64,000 bases of DNA, from positions 26,315 to 90,314 of the forward strand of contig NZ_JAJCYB010000070.1 of NCBI RefSeq assembly GCF_029263155.1. The letters are read 5' to 3'. The first letter of the stretch is position 1. The number at the start of each line of letters is the position of its first letter. Under the pieces are notes generated by a model. That model did no database searches and was not told where the DNA came from. It worked only from the letters and a program-made list of their open reading frames with translations. This DNA is from Pseudonocardia sp. GTDB lineage: Bacteria; Actinomycetota; Actinomycetes; Mycobacteriales; Pseudonocardiaceae. The translations under genes and the position numbers were made by a program. Of the stretch, positions 55,291 through 63,904 are shown piece by piece.

Positions 55291-57251
55291 GCGGAGCGGG
55301 ACGGGAGGAGGTTCGGGTGCCCGAGGTCGCAGTGCCGGAGGACCCCGACCCGCAGGACGGGTCGGAGCCCGCGGGCGGCGCCCCGGTCGCCGAGGACGGC
55401 CTCGAGACGCTGCTGCAGCACCTGCGGGACACGCGGGGGTTCGACTTCACCGGCTACAAGCGCTCCAGCATCTCGCGGCGGGTGCGCCGCCGGATGGAGC
55501 AGCTCGGGATCACCGACCACGGCGACTACCTCGACCACCTGGAGTTGCACGGCGAGGAGTTCACGGCGCTGTTCAACACCATCCTGATCAACGTGACCGC
55601 GTTCTTCCGCGACCCCGACAGCTGGGAGTACCTGCGCAGCGAGGTGCTGCCCGCGGTGGTGGCGGCCAAGGGCCCCACCGACCCGATCCGCGTGTGGAGC
55701 GCCGGGTGTGCCTCGGGCGAGGAGGCGTACACGCTGGCGATCGTGCTGTCCGAGCTGCTCGGGCGCGACCAGTTCCGGGACCGGGTCAAGATCTACGCCA
55801 CCGACGTCGACGAGGAGGACCTGGCCCGCGCCCGGCAGGCGGTCTACGACGAGCGGCAGGTGCGGGGGCTGGACCCGGAGCTGCTGGAGCGCTACTTCGA
55901 GCCGGTCGGCACGCGCTTCCAGTTCCGGTCCGACCTGCGCCGCAGCGTGATCTTCGGCCGCAACGACCTCGTGCAGGACGCCCCGATCTCGCGCATCGAC
56001 GTCCTGGTCTGCCGCAACACGCTGATGTACCTGACGGCCGAGACCCAGGCCCGCATCCTGGCCCGCTTCCACTACGCACTCGCGCCGACCGGTGTGCTGT
56101 TCCTGGGCAAGGCCGAGATGCTGCTCAGCCACGCAGCGCTGTTCCGGCCACTGGACCTGCGACGACGCGTGTTCACGAGGGTCGCACCGGCGACCGCCAC
56201 GGACCCGCCGTTCGCCGGTGGCGACGGGCAGGTCCCGGGCGCGACCCCACCGGCCACCGTGGACGGCACGCCGGAGGAGGTCCTGCTGTCCGCACCGGTC
56301 GCGTACGTCGTGCTGAACGGCGACGGGACGGTCCGGCTGGTCAACCGCGCCGCCGAGGGCCTGCTCGACGTCTCCGCCGCCGACTGCGGCCGCCCGTTCC
56401 GCGATGTGGACGTGTCCTACCGACCGGTCGAGCTGCGCCGCCACGTCGACCTCGCGCTGGCCGAGCGGCGGGTCGTGCGGGTCGACGACGTGCAGCTGGT
56501 GCGCGACGAGCAGATCCTGACGTTGCAGATCCGGGTCCAGCCGCTGTCCGCGTCCACCACGCTCCGGCTCGGCGGCCCGCCCGCGGTTGCCATCTCGTTC
56601 GAGGACGTCACCGAGCAGGCCCGCCTCCGCGAGGAGCTGAGCCAGCTCGGGTCCCGCCTGGAGACCGCGCACGAGGAGCTGCAGTCCACGAGCGAGGAAC
56701 TGGAGACCACCAACGAGGAGCTGCAGTCGACGGTGGAGGAGCTGGAGACCACCAACGAGGAGCTCCAGTCCACCAACGAGGAGCTGGAGACGATCAACGA
56801 GGAGCTCCAGTCCACCAACGACGAGCTGCACGCCATCAACGACGAGCTCGAGGAGCGCAGCGGCCAGCTCAACGAGGTCAACTCGTTCCTGGAGTCGGTG
56901 CTCGCCGGCCTGCACTCGGGAGTGATCGTCCTCGGGCGCGACTTCCTGGTGCGGGCCTGGAACCAGCAGGCCGAGGAGCTGTGGGGGCTGCGCCGCGACG
57001 AGGTGCTGCACCAGAACTTCCTCGCGCTGGACATCGGGCTGCCCATCGACCGGCTCCGGCCGATGATCCGCGAGGCCCTCGCCGGAGATCCGCGCAGCCA
57101 CCAGCTGGGCATCGCCGCGGTGAACCGGCGGGGCCGCACCATCGAGGTCCGGGTGCTCGGCAGCGCCCTCAACGACCGCGACGGCTCCCCCGCCGGGGTC
57201 ATCCTGATGATGGACGAGGAGCCTCCCGACGCAGCGCGCCCGGCGGACTGA
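55287..57251 (+). CDS. CheR methyltransferase-PAS protein with a long coiled coil
   Basis: A 654-aa protein. After a Pro/Glu-rich start, residues about 40-290 form CheR: the N-terminal domain with GYKRSSISRRVRRRMEQLG, then the SAM motif VWSAGCASGEEAYTLAIVL and RNTLMYLTAETQ. A PAS domain follows (about 335-440). A heptad stretch built from EELQST and EELETTNE units (about 455-540) makes a coiled coil, and a second PAS domain ends the protein (LESVLAGLHSGVIVLGRDF). Overall it resembles the CheB/CheR-PAS hybrid receptors without their CheB part, which here is encoded two genes upstream. Confidence 0.88.
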   Translation: MSGAGREEVRVPEVAVPEDPDPQDGSEPAGGAPVAEDGLETLLQHLRDTRGFDFTGYKRSSISRRVRRRMEQLGITDHGDYLDHLELHGEEFTALFNTILINVTAFFRDPDSWEYLRSEVLPAVVAAKGPTDPIRVWSAGCASGEEAYTLAIVLSELLGRDQFRDRVKIYATDVDEEDLARARQAVYDERQVRGLDPELLERYFEPVGTRFQFRSDLRRSVIFGRNDLVQDAPISRIDVLVCRNTLMYLTAETQARILARFHYALAPTGVLFLGKAEMLLSHAALFRPLDLRRRVFTRVAPATATDPPFAGGDGQVPGATPPATVDGTPEEVLLSAPVAYVVLNGDGTVRLVNRAAEGLLDVSAADCGRPFRDVDVSYRPVELRRHVDLALAERRVVRVDDVQLVRDEQILTLQIRVQPLSASTTLRLGGPPAVAISFEDVTEQARLREELSQLGSRLETAHEELQSTSEELETTNEELQSTVEELETTNEELQSTNEELETINEELQSTNDELHAINDELEERSGQLNEVNSFLESVLAGLHSGVIVLGRDFLVRAWNQQAEELWGLRRDEVLHQNFLALDIGLPIDRLRPMIREALAGDPRSHQLGIAAVNRRGRTIEVRVLGSALNDRDGSPAGVILMMDEEPPDAARPAD

Positions 57252-57255
57252 CCCG

Positions 57256-58197
57256 ATGCCCGAGACCGTGGTGGTCCTCGCCCCCTCCCCGCTGATCACG
57301 GTCACGATCGAGGACCGGGCCGACGAGCCCGACATCCACGTGCACGCGGGCGGGCAGGGCGTCTGGCAGGCGCGGATGCTCCAGTCGCTCGGCGTGCCGG
57401 TGGTGCTGTGTGCCGGGCTCGGTGGGGAGACGGGCGACGTGCTGGCCGACCTCATCCCGGGCGAGGGCATCGAACTGCGCGCGGTGCGCCTGCGGTCACG
57501 CAACGGCGGCTACGTGCACGACCGGCGGTCCGGGGACCGCACCGTGGTCGCCGAGGCCCGCGGCGGGGCGCAGGACCGGCACGAGCAGGACGAGCTCTAC
57601 GAGCTGGCGCTGGCCGCGGGCCTCGAGCACGGCCGGGCGCTGCTGTCGGGCCCGAACGGCGACCGCGTGCTGCCACCGGCCTTCTACGCCCGCCTGGCCA
57701 CCGACCTGCGGGCGAACGGGGTCAGCGTCGCCGTCGACCTGTCCGGGGAGCGGTTCGCCGCCGCGATGGAGGGCCGCCCGGACCTGGTCAAGATCAGCCA
57801 CGAGGAGCTGGTGGACGACGGGCTGTCGCCCTCCGCGGAACCGACGGACCTCATCGCCGCGATGCGCAGGCTGCGCGCGGACGGGGCCGGGATCATCGTG
57901 GTCTCCCGGGCGGCCGACCCGGCCCTGGCGCTGATCGGCGACGAGGTCGTGGCGGTCCGTGTCCCGCCGCTGCAGACCGCCGAGCCCAAGGGGGCGGGTG
58001 ACTCCATGACCGCCGGCATGGTGGCCGTGCTCGCCCGGGGCGGCGCACCGCTGGACGCGCTGCGGACCGGCGCCGCCTGTGGCGCCCTCAACGTGGTGCA
58101 CCACGGGCTCGGCACCGGCAGCGCCGCCGCGGTGGCCGCGCTCGCCGACCGCGTCACGATCACCAACTGCGACGACGACGGCACCGAGCGCCCCTGA
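57256..58197 (+). CDS. PfkB-family sugar kinase (1-phosphofructokinase type)
   Basis: A 313-aa PfkB protein. N-terminal VHAGGQGVWQARMLQSLGVP has the first signature in a modified form (GGxGxN is GGQGVW), and the second signature is EPKGAGDSMTAGMVAVLARG with the catalytic Asp. Such proteins phosphorylate tagatose/fructose phosphates or related sugars. The missing Asn of the first signature suggests an unusual substrate. It begins four bases after the CheR-PAS stop. The C terminus ends GTERP, without further domain. Confidence 0.82.
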   Translation: MPETVVVLAPSPLITVTIEDRADEPDIHVHAGGQGVWQARMLQSLGVPVVLCAGLGGETGDVLADLIPGEGIELRAVRLRSRNGGYVHDRRSGDRTVVAEARGGAQDRHEQDELYELALAAGLEHGRALLSGPNGDRVLPPAFYARLATDLRANGVSVAVDLSGERFAAAMEGRPDLVKISHEELVDDGLSPSAEPTDLIAAMRRLRADGAGIIVVSRAADPALALIGDEVVAVRVPPLQTAEPKGAGDSMTAGMVAVLARGGAPLDALRTGAACGALNVVHHGLGTGSAAAVAALADRVTITNCDDDGTERP

Positions 58198-58210
58198 CGC
58201 GGGCCGCGGC

Positions 58211-59350
58211 TCAGGACGTCCCGACGAAGGGGTAGCGGAGCACGGCCGCCACCCCGTCGGCGAGGCCGAGCTCCGGCTGGTCGTCGGCGATCGCGTGCAC
58301 GGTGACGCCGCCCGCCGCGGCGGCGCGGATCATCGCCGCGTCCACCCCGGCCGGCCCGTACGGCTCCGCCCCCTCGGCCCGCAGCGTCTCGGGGTCGCCC
58401 GCGAGCTGCGTCGGCGAGCCCGCCGCGACGAACACGGCGCCGTCCCTGGTCACCGACCCGTCGAGCAACAGCGTGTCGACCTGCTCGGCGCGCAGTGCGG
58501 CGAGCACCGCGTCGACGCCCTCGACGCCGAAGCCCTCGCCGCGCCCCGCCGCCTCGCGGTAGCGCTCCAGGGCGGCGAACCGCTCCCGGCCGGAGACGTC
58601 GTCCACCGCCACCGCGACGGCCGCCGCGAGGTCGTCGACGTCATCCGGCCCGCCGCTGTGCTCCAGGTCGACCGCGAGCGCCGCGGCGCGCGCGGACAGC
58701 GCGTCCCGCAGCCGGGAGCGGGCCGGCGCGTCACCGGCCAGCAGCAGCACCCCCGTGGGATGCGCGCGGACGTGCGCGTCCACCCGCTCCGCGACCTCGG
58801 CGGTGTTGCGGCGCCACGTCTCCTCGACGTGCTCCTGCACGTTGCGGTCGGACGGGCCCCCGGTGGAGACCTTGTGCACGGGATGCTGCCGGCCCGACAC
58901 GTGCTCCACCGTCTCCGGTGCGCCACCGGGTGGCACCCGCAGGATCTCCCCGCCGGTCTCGTCGACGCGCACCACCAGCGCGAGCACCGGCTCGGGCATC
59001 GCGAGCAGCATCGGCAGCAGGTCGGGCACGGGGCCCCAGACGGCGAGGGCTCCGGAGGCGACCGCCGGCGCCGGCGGGGCGGCCAGCACCCGGTCGAGCA
59101 CCACGGCGCCGTCGGTGGCGACCAGCACCCGACCCGCCCGACCCTGGGCGGGTGGCGCGTCCTCGACGGCGGCCGCGACGGCGTCGAGGGTCGCACCGTC
59201 GGCCCCCTGCGCGGCGAGGTCCTCACGCGCCGCCGCCCACCGCAGCTCCGACCGGTGCGCCGCGTCGGCGGCGTCGTGGGTGGCGTCGAGGTACACGGTG
59301 GCGAACGGCCCGGGGCGCTCGCCGAGATGGGCGATGAAGCTGAGGTCCAT
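58211..59350 (-). CDS. Rv2629-like protein (bacterial eRF1-domain family)
   Basis: A 379-aa protein of the family that includes mycobacterial Rv2629 and the bacterial archaeo-eukaryotic release factor (baeRF) group. It shows the N-terminal stretch GPFATVYLDATHDAADAAHR, the middle VDETGGEILRVPPGG, the HKVSTGGPSDRNVQEHVEETW region, and VHAIADDQPELGLADGVAAVLRYPF at the end. The family is predicted to act on ribosomes or peptidyl-tRNA and is often induced by dormancy. No GGQ motif is present. It is transcribed after the glycosyltransferase genes, ten bases from the GT9 stop. Confidence 0.78.
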   Translation of the reverse strand: MDLSFIAHLGERPGPFATVYLDATHDAADAAHRSELRWAAAREDLAAQGADGATLDAVAAAVEDAPPAQGRAGRVLVATDGAVVLDRVLAAPPAPAVASGALAVWGPVPDLLPMLLAMPEPVLALVVRVDETGGEILRVPPGGAPETVEHVSGRQHPVHKVSTGGPSDRNVQEHVEETWRRNTAEVAERVDAHVRAHPTGVLLLAGDAPARSRLRDALSARAAALAVDLEHSGGPDDVDDLAAAVAVAVDDVSGRERFAALERYREAAGRGEGFGVEGVDAVLAALRAEQVDTLLLDGSVTRDGAVFVAAGSPTQLAGDPETLRAEGAEPYGPAGVDAAMIRAAAAGGVTVHAIADDQPELGLADGVAAVLRYPFVGTS

Positions 59351-59359
59351 ACCTGTGCG

Positions 59360-60391
59360 CTACCCGCTGGCGCGTACCTCAACCGCGTCGGTAGGGGGCC
59401 CGCCCCGCCCGACTACCCGGGCCAGGGCGGCATGCACGGCGCCCGGCTCGATGTCGGCCATGCAGGCCGGCCCGGCCGTCGAGAGCGGGCACGCGGCCTG
59501 CCACCAGCACACCTGCTCGGTGATGGCGGTCGGTCGCCGGTGCGTGCACCCCGGCAGGCCCTGCAGGTCGAGCGCGGGCGGGTCCAGGCCGTAACGCGCG
59601 GCCAGGGTCGGGCCGAACAGGCCGACGGTGCGGGCACCGACGGCCGCCGCCACCCGCACCGGCCCGGTGTCGGGCCCCACCACCACCCCGCCGCGGCGGC
59701 CGACCGCCGCGAACAGCGCAGCCAGCGAGCGCAGGTCGGTGGGCGGCAGCGGGCGGACCGGCGCCCCGCCCCATCCCGGGGCGCTCCCGCCCCCGGCGAC
59801 GACCAGCGGCGGTTCCCCCGACCGTGCGAGCGCCGAGGCGAGCCGGGGCCAGTGCGGCCACCGCTTGACCGCCATCCCGGCCCCGGGGACGAGCACCACC
59901 GGCGCGCCCGACGGGGCGACACCCGACAACGTCCGGTCCGCCACGGCCTGCTCGGCCGCGGTGAGGTGGATCGACGGCGGCCGGTACCCGCCCTCGACCA
60001 GCCCCTCCGCCGCGAGGATGGCGACGTAGCGGCGGGCCACCGGCTCGTCGTCGGGCGGACGGCGCCACATGTCGGTGACGCTGCGCATCCCGCGCGCCTC
60101 GATCTCCTCGGCGATCCCGTCGAAGCGGGTGGTGCTGACCACCAGGTCGGGCGGGCACCGGTCCAGCTCGGCAACCACCGCAGCCCGCTCCCGGTGCCGC
60201 TCCGCCCGGCGCACCTCGGTGACGGCCCGGTCGGACCGCAGCAGGTCGGCCCCGGGTGCGTGGGTGAGGACCCGCAGCGCCGCGCCGGGGTGGGCACGGT
60301 GCAGCGCGTGCACCGCGGGCAGCACCATGCACAGGTCCCCGATCCCGCCGAGCAGGTCGACCACCAGGATGTCGCGGAACCGTTCAGCCAC
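59360..60391 (-). CDS. GT9-family heptosyltransferase
   Basis: A 343-aa GT9 protein, the family of ADP-heptose:LPS heptosyltransferases. Key stretches are DILVVDLLGGIGDLCMVLPA at the N terminus, PVVLVPGAGMAVKRWPHWPR (acceptor/donor loop) and VVVGPDTGPVRVAAAVGART. A cysteine-containing C-terminal region (GCTHRRPTAITEQVCWWQAA) might bind metal. GTG 60391 overlaps the preceding GT4 by eight bases. Together with gmhA and hldE it indicates a heptose-containing cell-surface glycan in an organism that has no LPS. Confidence 0.87.
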   Translation of the reverse strand: MAERFRDILVVDLLGGIGDLCMVLPAVHALHRAHPGAALRVLTHAPGADLLRSDRAVTEVRRAERHRERAAVVAELDRCPPDLVVSTTRFDGIAEEIEARGMRSVTDMWRRPPDDEPVARRYVAILAAEGLVEGGYRPPSIHLTAAEQAVADRTLSGVAPSGAPVVLVPGAGMAVKRWPHWPRLASALARSGEPPLVVAGGGSAPGWGGAPVRPLPPTDLRSLAALFAAVGRRGGVVVGPDTGPVRVAAAVGARTVGLFGPTLAARYGLDPPALDLQGLPGCTHRRPTAITEQVCWWQAACPLSTAGPACMADIEPGAVHAALARVVGRGGPPTDAVEVRASG

Positions 60392-61517
60392 CGGCCCGCT
60401 CCGTGACGCGCGCGTACAGCTCCCGGTGCGCCGCCGCGATCCGCGGCCAGCTGCGCCGGGCGGCCAGCGCCGTACCTCCCGCGGCCACCCGGTCGCGCAG
60501 GACCGGGTCGTCGAGCAGGCGCCCCAGGGCGTCGACGAGCACATCCGGGTCGCGGACCCGGGGGGCCACGACAACCGTCTCGCCGTCGACGAGGTCGGGA
60601 TCGGGCGGGTCGGCGGCGGTGACGACGGTGGGCAGCCCGTGGGCGAACGCCGAGAGCAGCGCGCCGCTCTTCGTCGTCGCCCCGGCGGTGAACGGGAAGG
60701 CGGCGAGGTCGGCGGTGCGCAGGGCGCAGGACACGCGCTCCGCGGGCAGGTGGCCGGTGACCGTCACGTGCTCGGCGACCCCCCGCGCGGCCGCCCACGT
60801 GGTGAGCTCCGCGCGGAACGCCCTGGCCTGCGGCTCGGGCAGCGCGAGCGAGGTGAACCCGCCCAGCACCAGCAGGTGCAGCCGGTCCCGGCCCGCGGCG
60901 CGCAGCCGCGCGACGGCGTCGATCAGGTACCGCAGACCCTTCACCGGGTGGACGAACCCGAAGAACGCGACGACCTCGGCGTCGGGCGGCACCCCGAGAT
61001 CCTCGCGGACCGAGTGCCACCCCCCGCCGGCATCGGGCACGTTCGGGGCCAGCGGCACCAGCCGCGCCCGCACCCCGAGGCGCGTGCGGAGCTGGTCGGT
61101 GTGCCCGGCGTTCGTGGTCACCGTCACCGCGGAGGCCGGCACCAGCCGCCCCGTCTCGCGGTCGAACCACCCGGGCCGCTCGACGGCGCGCCACACGGCG
61201 GCCGGCACCCAGGACGGTGCGGCCCACCAGCCGTACTCGTGGACCGTGGTGACGACGGGGGCACGCACCAGCTCCGGCAGCAGCCCCGGCCACGGCCGGA
61301 AACCGAAGGCGGACGGGGCGAACTGCACGTGGACGACGTCGGGGTCCCAGCGGGCGATCCGGCGGGCCGCGCGCACGACGTCCCCGGGCGAGCCCGCGGT
61401 CGCCACGGGCTCGACCGCGGCCCCGGTCGCCCGCAGGGCATCGGCCAGGTGTGCTGCGTAGTCGGTGACGCCGTCACGGCCGGGGTCGGCACGGCCCTGC
61501 ACCATCGCGATCCTCAC
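60384..61517 (-). CDS. GT4-family glycosyltransferase
   Basis: A 377-aa GT-B glycosyltransferase. Features are the N-terminal GVTDYAAHLADALRATGA, VVTTVHEYGWWAAPSWVPA, VAFFGFVHPVKGLRYLIDAV and FTAGATTKSGALLSAFAHG in the donor region. The canonical E-x7-E is weak. It begins at GTG 61517. Next in the same direction come GT9 and the Rv2629-like gene; upstream is a GT2 gene. Sugar and acceptor unknown; probably the same glycan as the heptosyltransferase. Confidence 0.85.
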   Translation of the reverse strand: MRIAMVQGRADPGRDGVTDYAAHLADALRATGAAVEPVATAGSPGDVVRAARRIARWDPDVVHVQFAPSAFGFRPWPGLLPELVRAPVVTTVHEYGWWAAPSWVPAAVWRAVERPGWFDRETGRLVPASAVTVTTNAGHTDQLRTRLGVRARLVPLAPNVPDAGGGWHSVREDLGVPPDAEVVAFFGFVHPVKGLRYLIDAVARLRAAGRDRLHLLVLGGFTSLALPEPQARAFRAELTTWAAARGVAEHVTVTGHLPAERVSCALRTADLAAFPFTAGATTKSGALLSAFAHGLPTVVTAADPPDPDLVDGETVVVAPRVRDPDVLVDALGRLLDDPVLRDRVAAGGTALAARRSWPRIAAAHRELYARVTERAGG

Positions 61518-61557
61518 GCAGACGTCGTTCCCGGGCCGGCAGGCCCGAAACAGTTCG

Positions 61558-62463
61558 TCACCCCGGTGGCGACCGCAGCGGCAGCAGGTCCACCGCCGAG
61601 GCCGACCGGACCGGGATCGAGGTGGGTGACTGCTGGTGGTAGGCGCCGCTGGGCAGGATGCCCGCCCCACCGTGCGCGGCCATCACCCGCTGCTGGCTGA
61701 GCACGTCCTCGCCGTGGCTGTCGGCGGGGATCTCGCGCCAGAAGTCGAAGCCGCCGGACTCCAGCAGGGCGGCCCGGTCGAACAGGACGCATCCCGCGGC
61801 CCAGGCGACCTTGTAAGGCAGCCAGGTCCCCGGTGGCGGGAGCGCCCCGGTGTCGAGGCCGAGCCGCTCGGCGAGGTGCAGCCCGTTCGCGGCGTTGTGC
61901 AGGGTCCAGCGGGCCCACCCCGGCCCGTCCTTGAGCACCGTCTCGGGCCGGACGGGACCGTCCCACGCCTCGAAGGGCGCGCACTCGTGCGGGCGCCGGT
62001 CGTGCAGGTGCGAGAGCCCCTGGACCGACGCGGCGACGAACCCGCATCCGAGCTCGGACAGCGCGCGGTGCAACCGGTCGAGCACCCCGGGTTCGAGCCA
62101 CACGTCGTCGTCGAGGAGCAGCACGGCCCCGGCGGAGGCGCGGGACAGCAGGAACGCACGGTGCTCGGCGATACCGCGCCGGGGCAGGTGCCGGTGCAGC
62201 TCGACGGCGGTGCCGCGGCGGCGCAGGGCCGCGATCAGCGTGGCCGCGGACGGGGTGTCGAACCCCGCCGGGCCCGCGGACTGGTCGGAGATCACCACCC
62301 GGAAGGACACACCGGTCTGGGCCGCCAGCCCGGCCAGGGTGGTCGCGAGCTCGACCGGCCGGTCGCAGGTCGGCACGAGCACGTCGACGGCCGGGGCGGC
62401 CCCGCCAGGGGGTGGCCCCGACCCTGCCGCACCTGCTCGTCCTCCCCGTTCACCGATGGTCAT
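61558..62463 (-). CDS. GT2-family glycosyltransferase
   Basis: A 301-aa GT-A family 2 enzyme. DVLVPTCDRPVELATTLAGL begins the fold and LLLDDDVWLEPGVLDRL carries the DxD-type metal motif. Later segments VAWAAGCVLFDRAALLESGG and FWREIPADSHGEDV are typical of GT2. There is no membrane helix. ATG 62463 is preceded by a GC-rich 154-base spacer to the next gene, in which I see no gene. It leads the GT2, GT4, GT9 run. Confidence 0.87.
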   Translation of the reverse strand: MTIGERGGRAGAAGSGPPPGGAAPAVDVLVPTCDRPVELATTLAGLAAQTGVSFRVVISDQSAGPAGFDTPSAATLIAALRRRGTAVELHRHLPRRGIAEHRAFLLSRASAGAVLLLDDDVWLEPGVLDRLHRALSELGCGFVAASVQGLSHLHDRRPHECAPFEAWDGPVRPETVLKDGPGWARWTLHNAANGLHLAERLGLDTGALPPPGTWLPYKVAWAAGCVLFDRAALLESGGFDFWREIPADSHGEDVLSQQRVMAAHGGAGILPSGAYHQQSPTSIPVRSASAVDLLPLRSPPG

Positions 62464-62617
62464 CCCGGTGGCGTACCCCGTTCCCGCCAGGCGATGCGGG
62501 CGCGTCGGCGGGGCCGCCCGGGGTAGGAGGACGCCGCGGACGGCCGGTGGCGGTCGCCGGATCCGGTGCCGAGGTGGCGATGAGCCCGATGTGGCGGACG
62601 GTCCGCCGGGCCCCGCG

Positions 62618-63103
62618 TCATGTGTCGCGGCGATCGCGGCCCGCGCGGCCGCATGCGTCCTCCGTGGTGGCGGTGGGTCGATCGATCACCTCCTGTCCGG
62701 CCGGCGCTGGTGTCGTGGCAGAACCCGCGCGCGACCCCGGGGGCCCGCGCTGCCGGGCCCGCGGGTGCCGCGCCACGCCGGTGACGCGACCGGGTCGGCG
62801 CGACAGCGCGTGGGTGCCGAGCCGCGTGGGGAAACGTCCCGTTCCGATCCTGACCGCGACGGTGGGGTCGCGTCGCCTCGGGTGGACGACTGGGTGGTTC
62901 GCGACTGCGTGGTTCGCGACTGGGTGGTTCGGGAAGTTGGCGTCGATGATCGCGACGAACTCGGCACGGAGCAGGTCGTGGTCGGCGCAGACGAGGTCGG
63001 TGAACACCGCGGCGGTGCCCGGGCCGCTCCGGTCGTCGCACCACGGCCCGCTCGCGCGCCGCCGCACGATGCCGACGGGCTCGACGGTGGGGTGCTCGCT
63101 CAT
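62618..63103 (-). CDS. Hypothetical protein with a tandem-repeat middle
   Basis: A possible 161-aa protein from ATG 63103. Residues 1-60 look like a true protein (PGTAAVFTDLVCADHDLLRA then EFVAIIDANFPNHP), including a short helical region. A tandem repeat then encodes VANHAVANHP, and the remainder is Arg/Pro/Thr-rich and may be noncoding. I recall similar short N-terminal domains in actinobacterial proteins of unknown function. The gene may originally have ended close to the repeat, and slippage could have extended the frame. Confidence 0.4.
   Translation of the reverse strand: MSEHPTVEPVGIVRRRASGPWCDDRSGPGTAAVFTDLVCADHDLLRAEFVAIIDANFPNHPVANHAVANHPVVHPRRRDPTVAVRIGTGRFPTRLGTHALSRRPGRVTGVARHPRARQRGPPGSRAGSATTPAPAGQEVIDRPTATTEDACGRAGRDRRDT
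62888..62932. repeat. 15-bp tandem repeat, three units
   Basis: Units GACTGGGTGGTTCGC, GACTGCGTGGTTCGC and GACTGGGTGGTTCGG start at 62888, 62903 and 62918. On the minus strand the unit reads CGAACCACCCAGTCG in one register, 13 of 15 identical to the units at 6501-6560. Confidence 0.85.
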
Positions 63104-63152
63104 GTCCGTTGCCCTCCCCGGATGGGGCCGCCCCGGGGCCGGGGGCGGGCTG

Positions 63153-63593
63153 TCAGGCGTTGATCTGCTTCTGTCCGCTGTCGGCGTTGGCGATGCTGAT
63201 CTTGCGGGGCTTGGCCTTCTCGGCGATCGGGATCCGCAGGGTCAGCACGCCGGCGTCGTAGGCGGCGTCGATGTGGTCGGTGTCGAGGGTGTCGCCCAGG
63301 AACAGCTGTCGGGAGAAGACCCCCAGCGGCCGCTCGGCCACCTGCATCTCGATGTGCTCCCCGGTGGCGGCCGGGCGCCGCTCGGCCTTCACGGTGAGCA
63401 CGTTGCGTTCGACGTCGAGCTCGATCGCGTCGGCGGACACGCCGGGCAGGTCGAACGACACGACGAACTCGTCCCCGGCGCGGTAGGCGTCCATCGCCAT
63501 CGCGGTGGGCCGGGACCAGGTGCCGGGGGTGTTGCCGAACACCTGCTGGGTGATCCGGTCCAGCTCACGGAACGGGTCGGTGCGCATCAGCAT
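63153..63593 (-). CDS. hsp20: Hsp20/alpha-crystallin small heat-shock protein (Acr2-like)
   Basis: A 146-aa small heat-shock chaperone. The alpha-crystallin domain spans about residues 35-130 ([71 protein letters not shown]). It matches mycobacterial Hsp20/Acr2 (Rv0251c) closely from memory, including the [13 protein letters not shown] start. It holds unfolding proteins during heat and oxidative stress. The ATG at 63593 with AAGGAG upstream is better than an upstream GTG. I did not find a clear HspR (HAIR) site in the 143 bases upstream. Confidence 0.92.
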   Translation of the reverse strand: MLMRTDPFRELDRITQQVFGNTPGTWSRPTAMAMDAYRAGDEFVVSFDLPGVSADAIELDVERNVLTVKAERRPAATGEHIEMQVAERPLGVFSRQLFLGDTLDTDHIDAAYDAGVLTLRIPIAEKAKPRKISIANADSGQKQINA

Positions 63594-63766
63594 CGCAGGC
63601 CACTCCTTCCTGATCGACGACAAGGGCGGCGATGCTCCGGAGCGGACCCGGCGGGGATGACCCCGGCCCGCTCCAGATATCTGCTATCCTAGCTACAGTT
63701 TTTCGGGTACGCAAGAGGTAGACTTACGGCAGTCGCAGATGGCGATATCAAGTGTGAGGAGAGGCC

Positions 63767-63904
63767 GTGAGTTTGACGAACGTGTGGGTGCAGACCCAGG
63801 CCGACGGGCTGGTACGGGCCGACCAGGTGGTCGGGATCGACGCCCACCAGACCCCGGCACTGAGCCTGGATCCACCGCCGCAGTTCGCGTTACGCGCTGG
63901 TTGA
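63767..63904 (+). pseudogene. Truncated ORF near the right edge, perhaps at a mobile-element boundary
   Basis: GTG 63767 with GGAGAGG upstream opens a 45-codon frame, MSLTNVWVQTQADGLVRADQ in the first twenty residues. I recall longer actinobacterial proteins beginning NVWVTTQADxLLRADQIVGIDAHRTP; here the match ends after GIDAHQTPALS, and the rest (DPPPQFALRAG) looks like noise before the stop. The 100-base AT-richer leader (63660-63760, with TATCCT and AGCTACAGTTTTT) fits a promoter. The sequence from about 63872 to the window end, including GGCTCTTCCACTG, may be the end of an insertion sequence, but no transposase is visible. Confidence 0.5.

Noticed and set aside
63594..63766. HspR/HAIR operator before hsp20
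   Set aside because: No CTTGAGT-N7-ACTCAAG match or near match was found.
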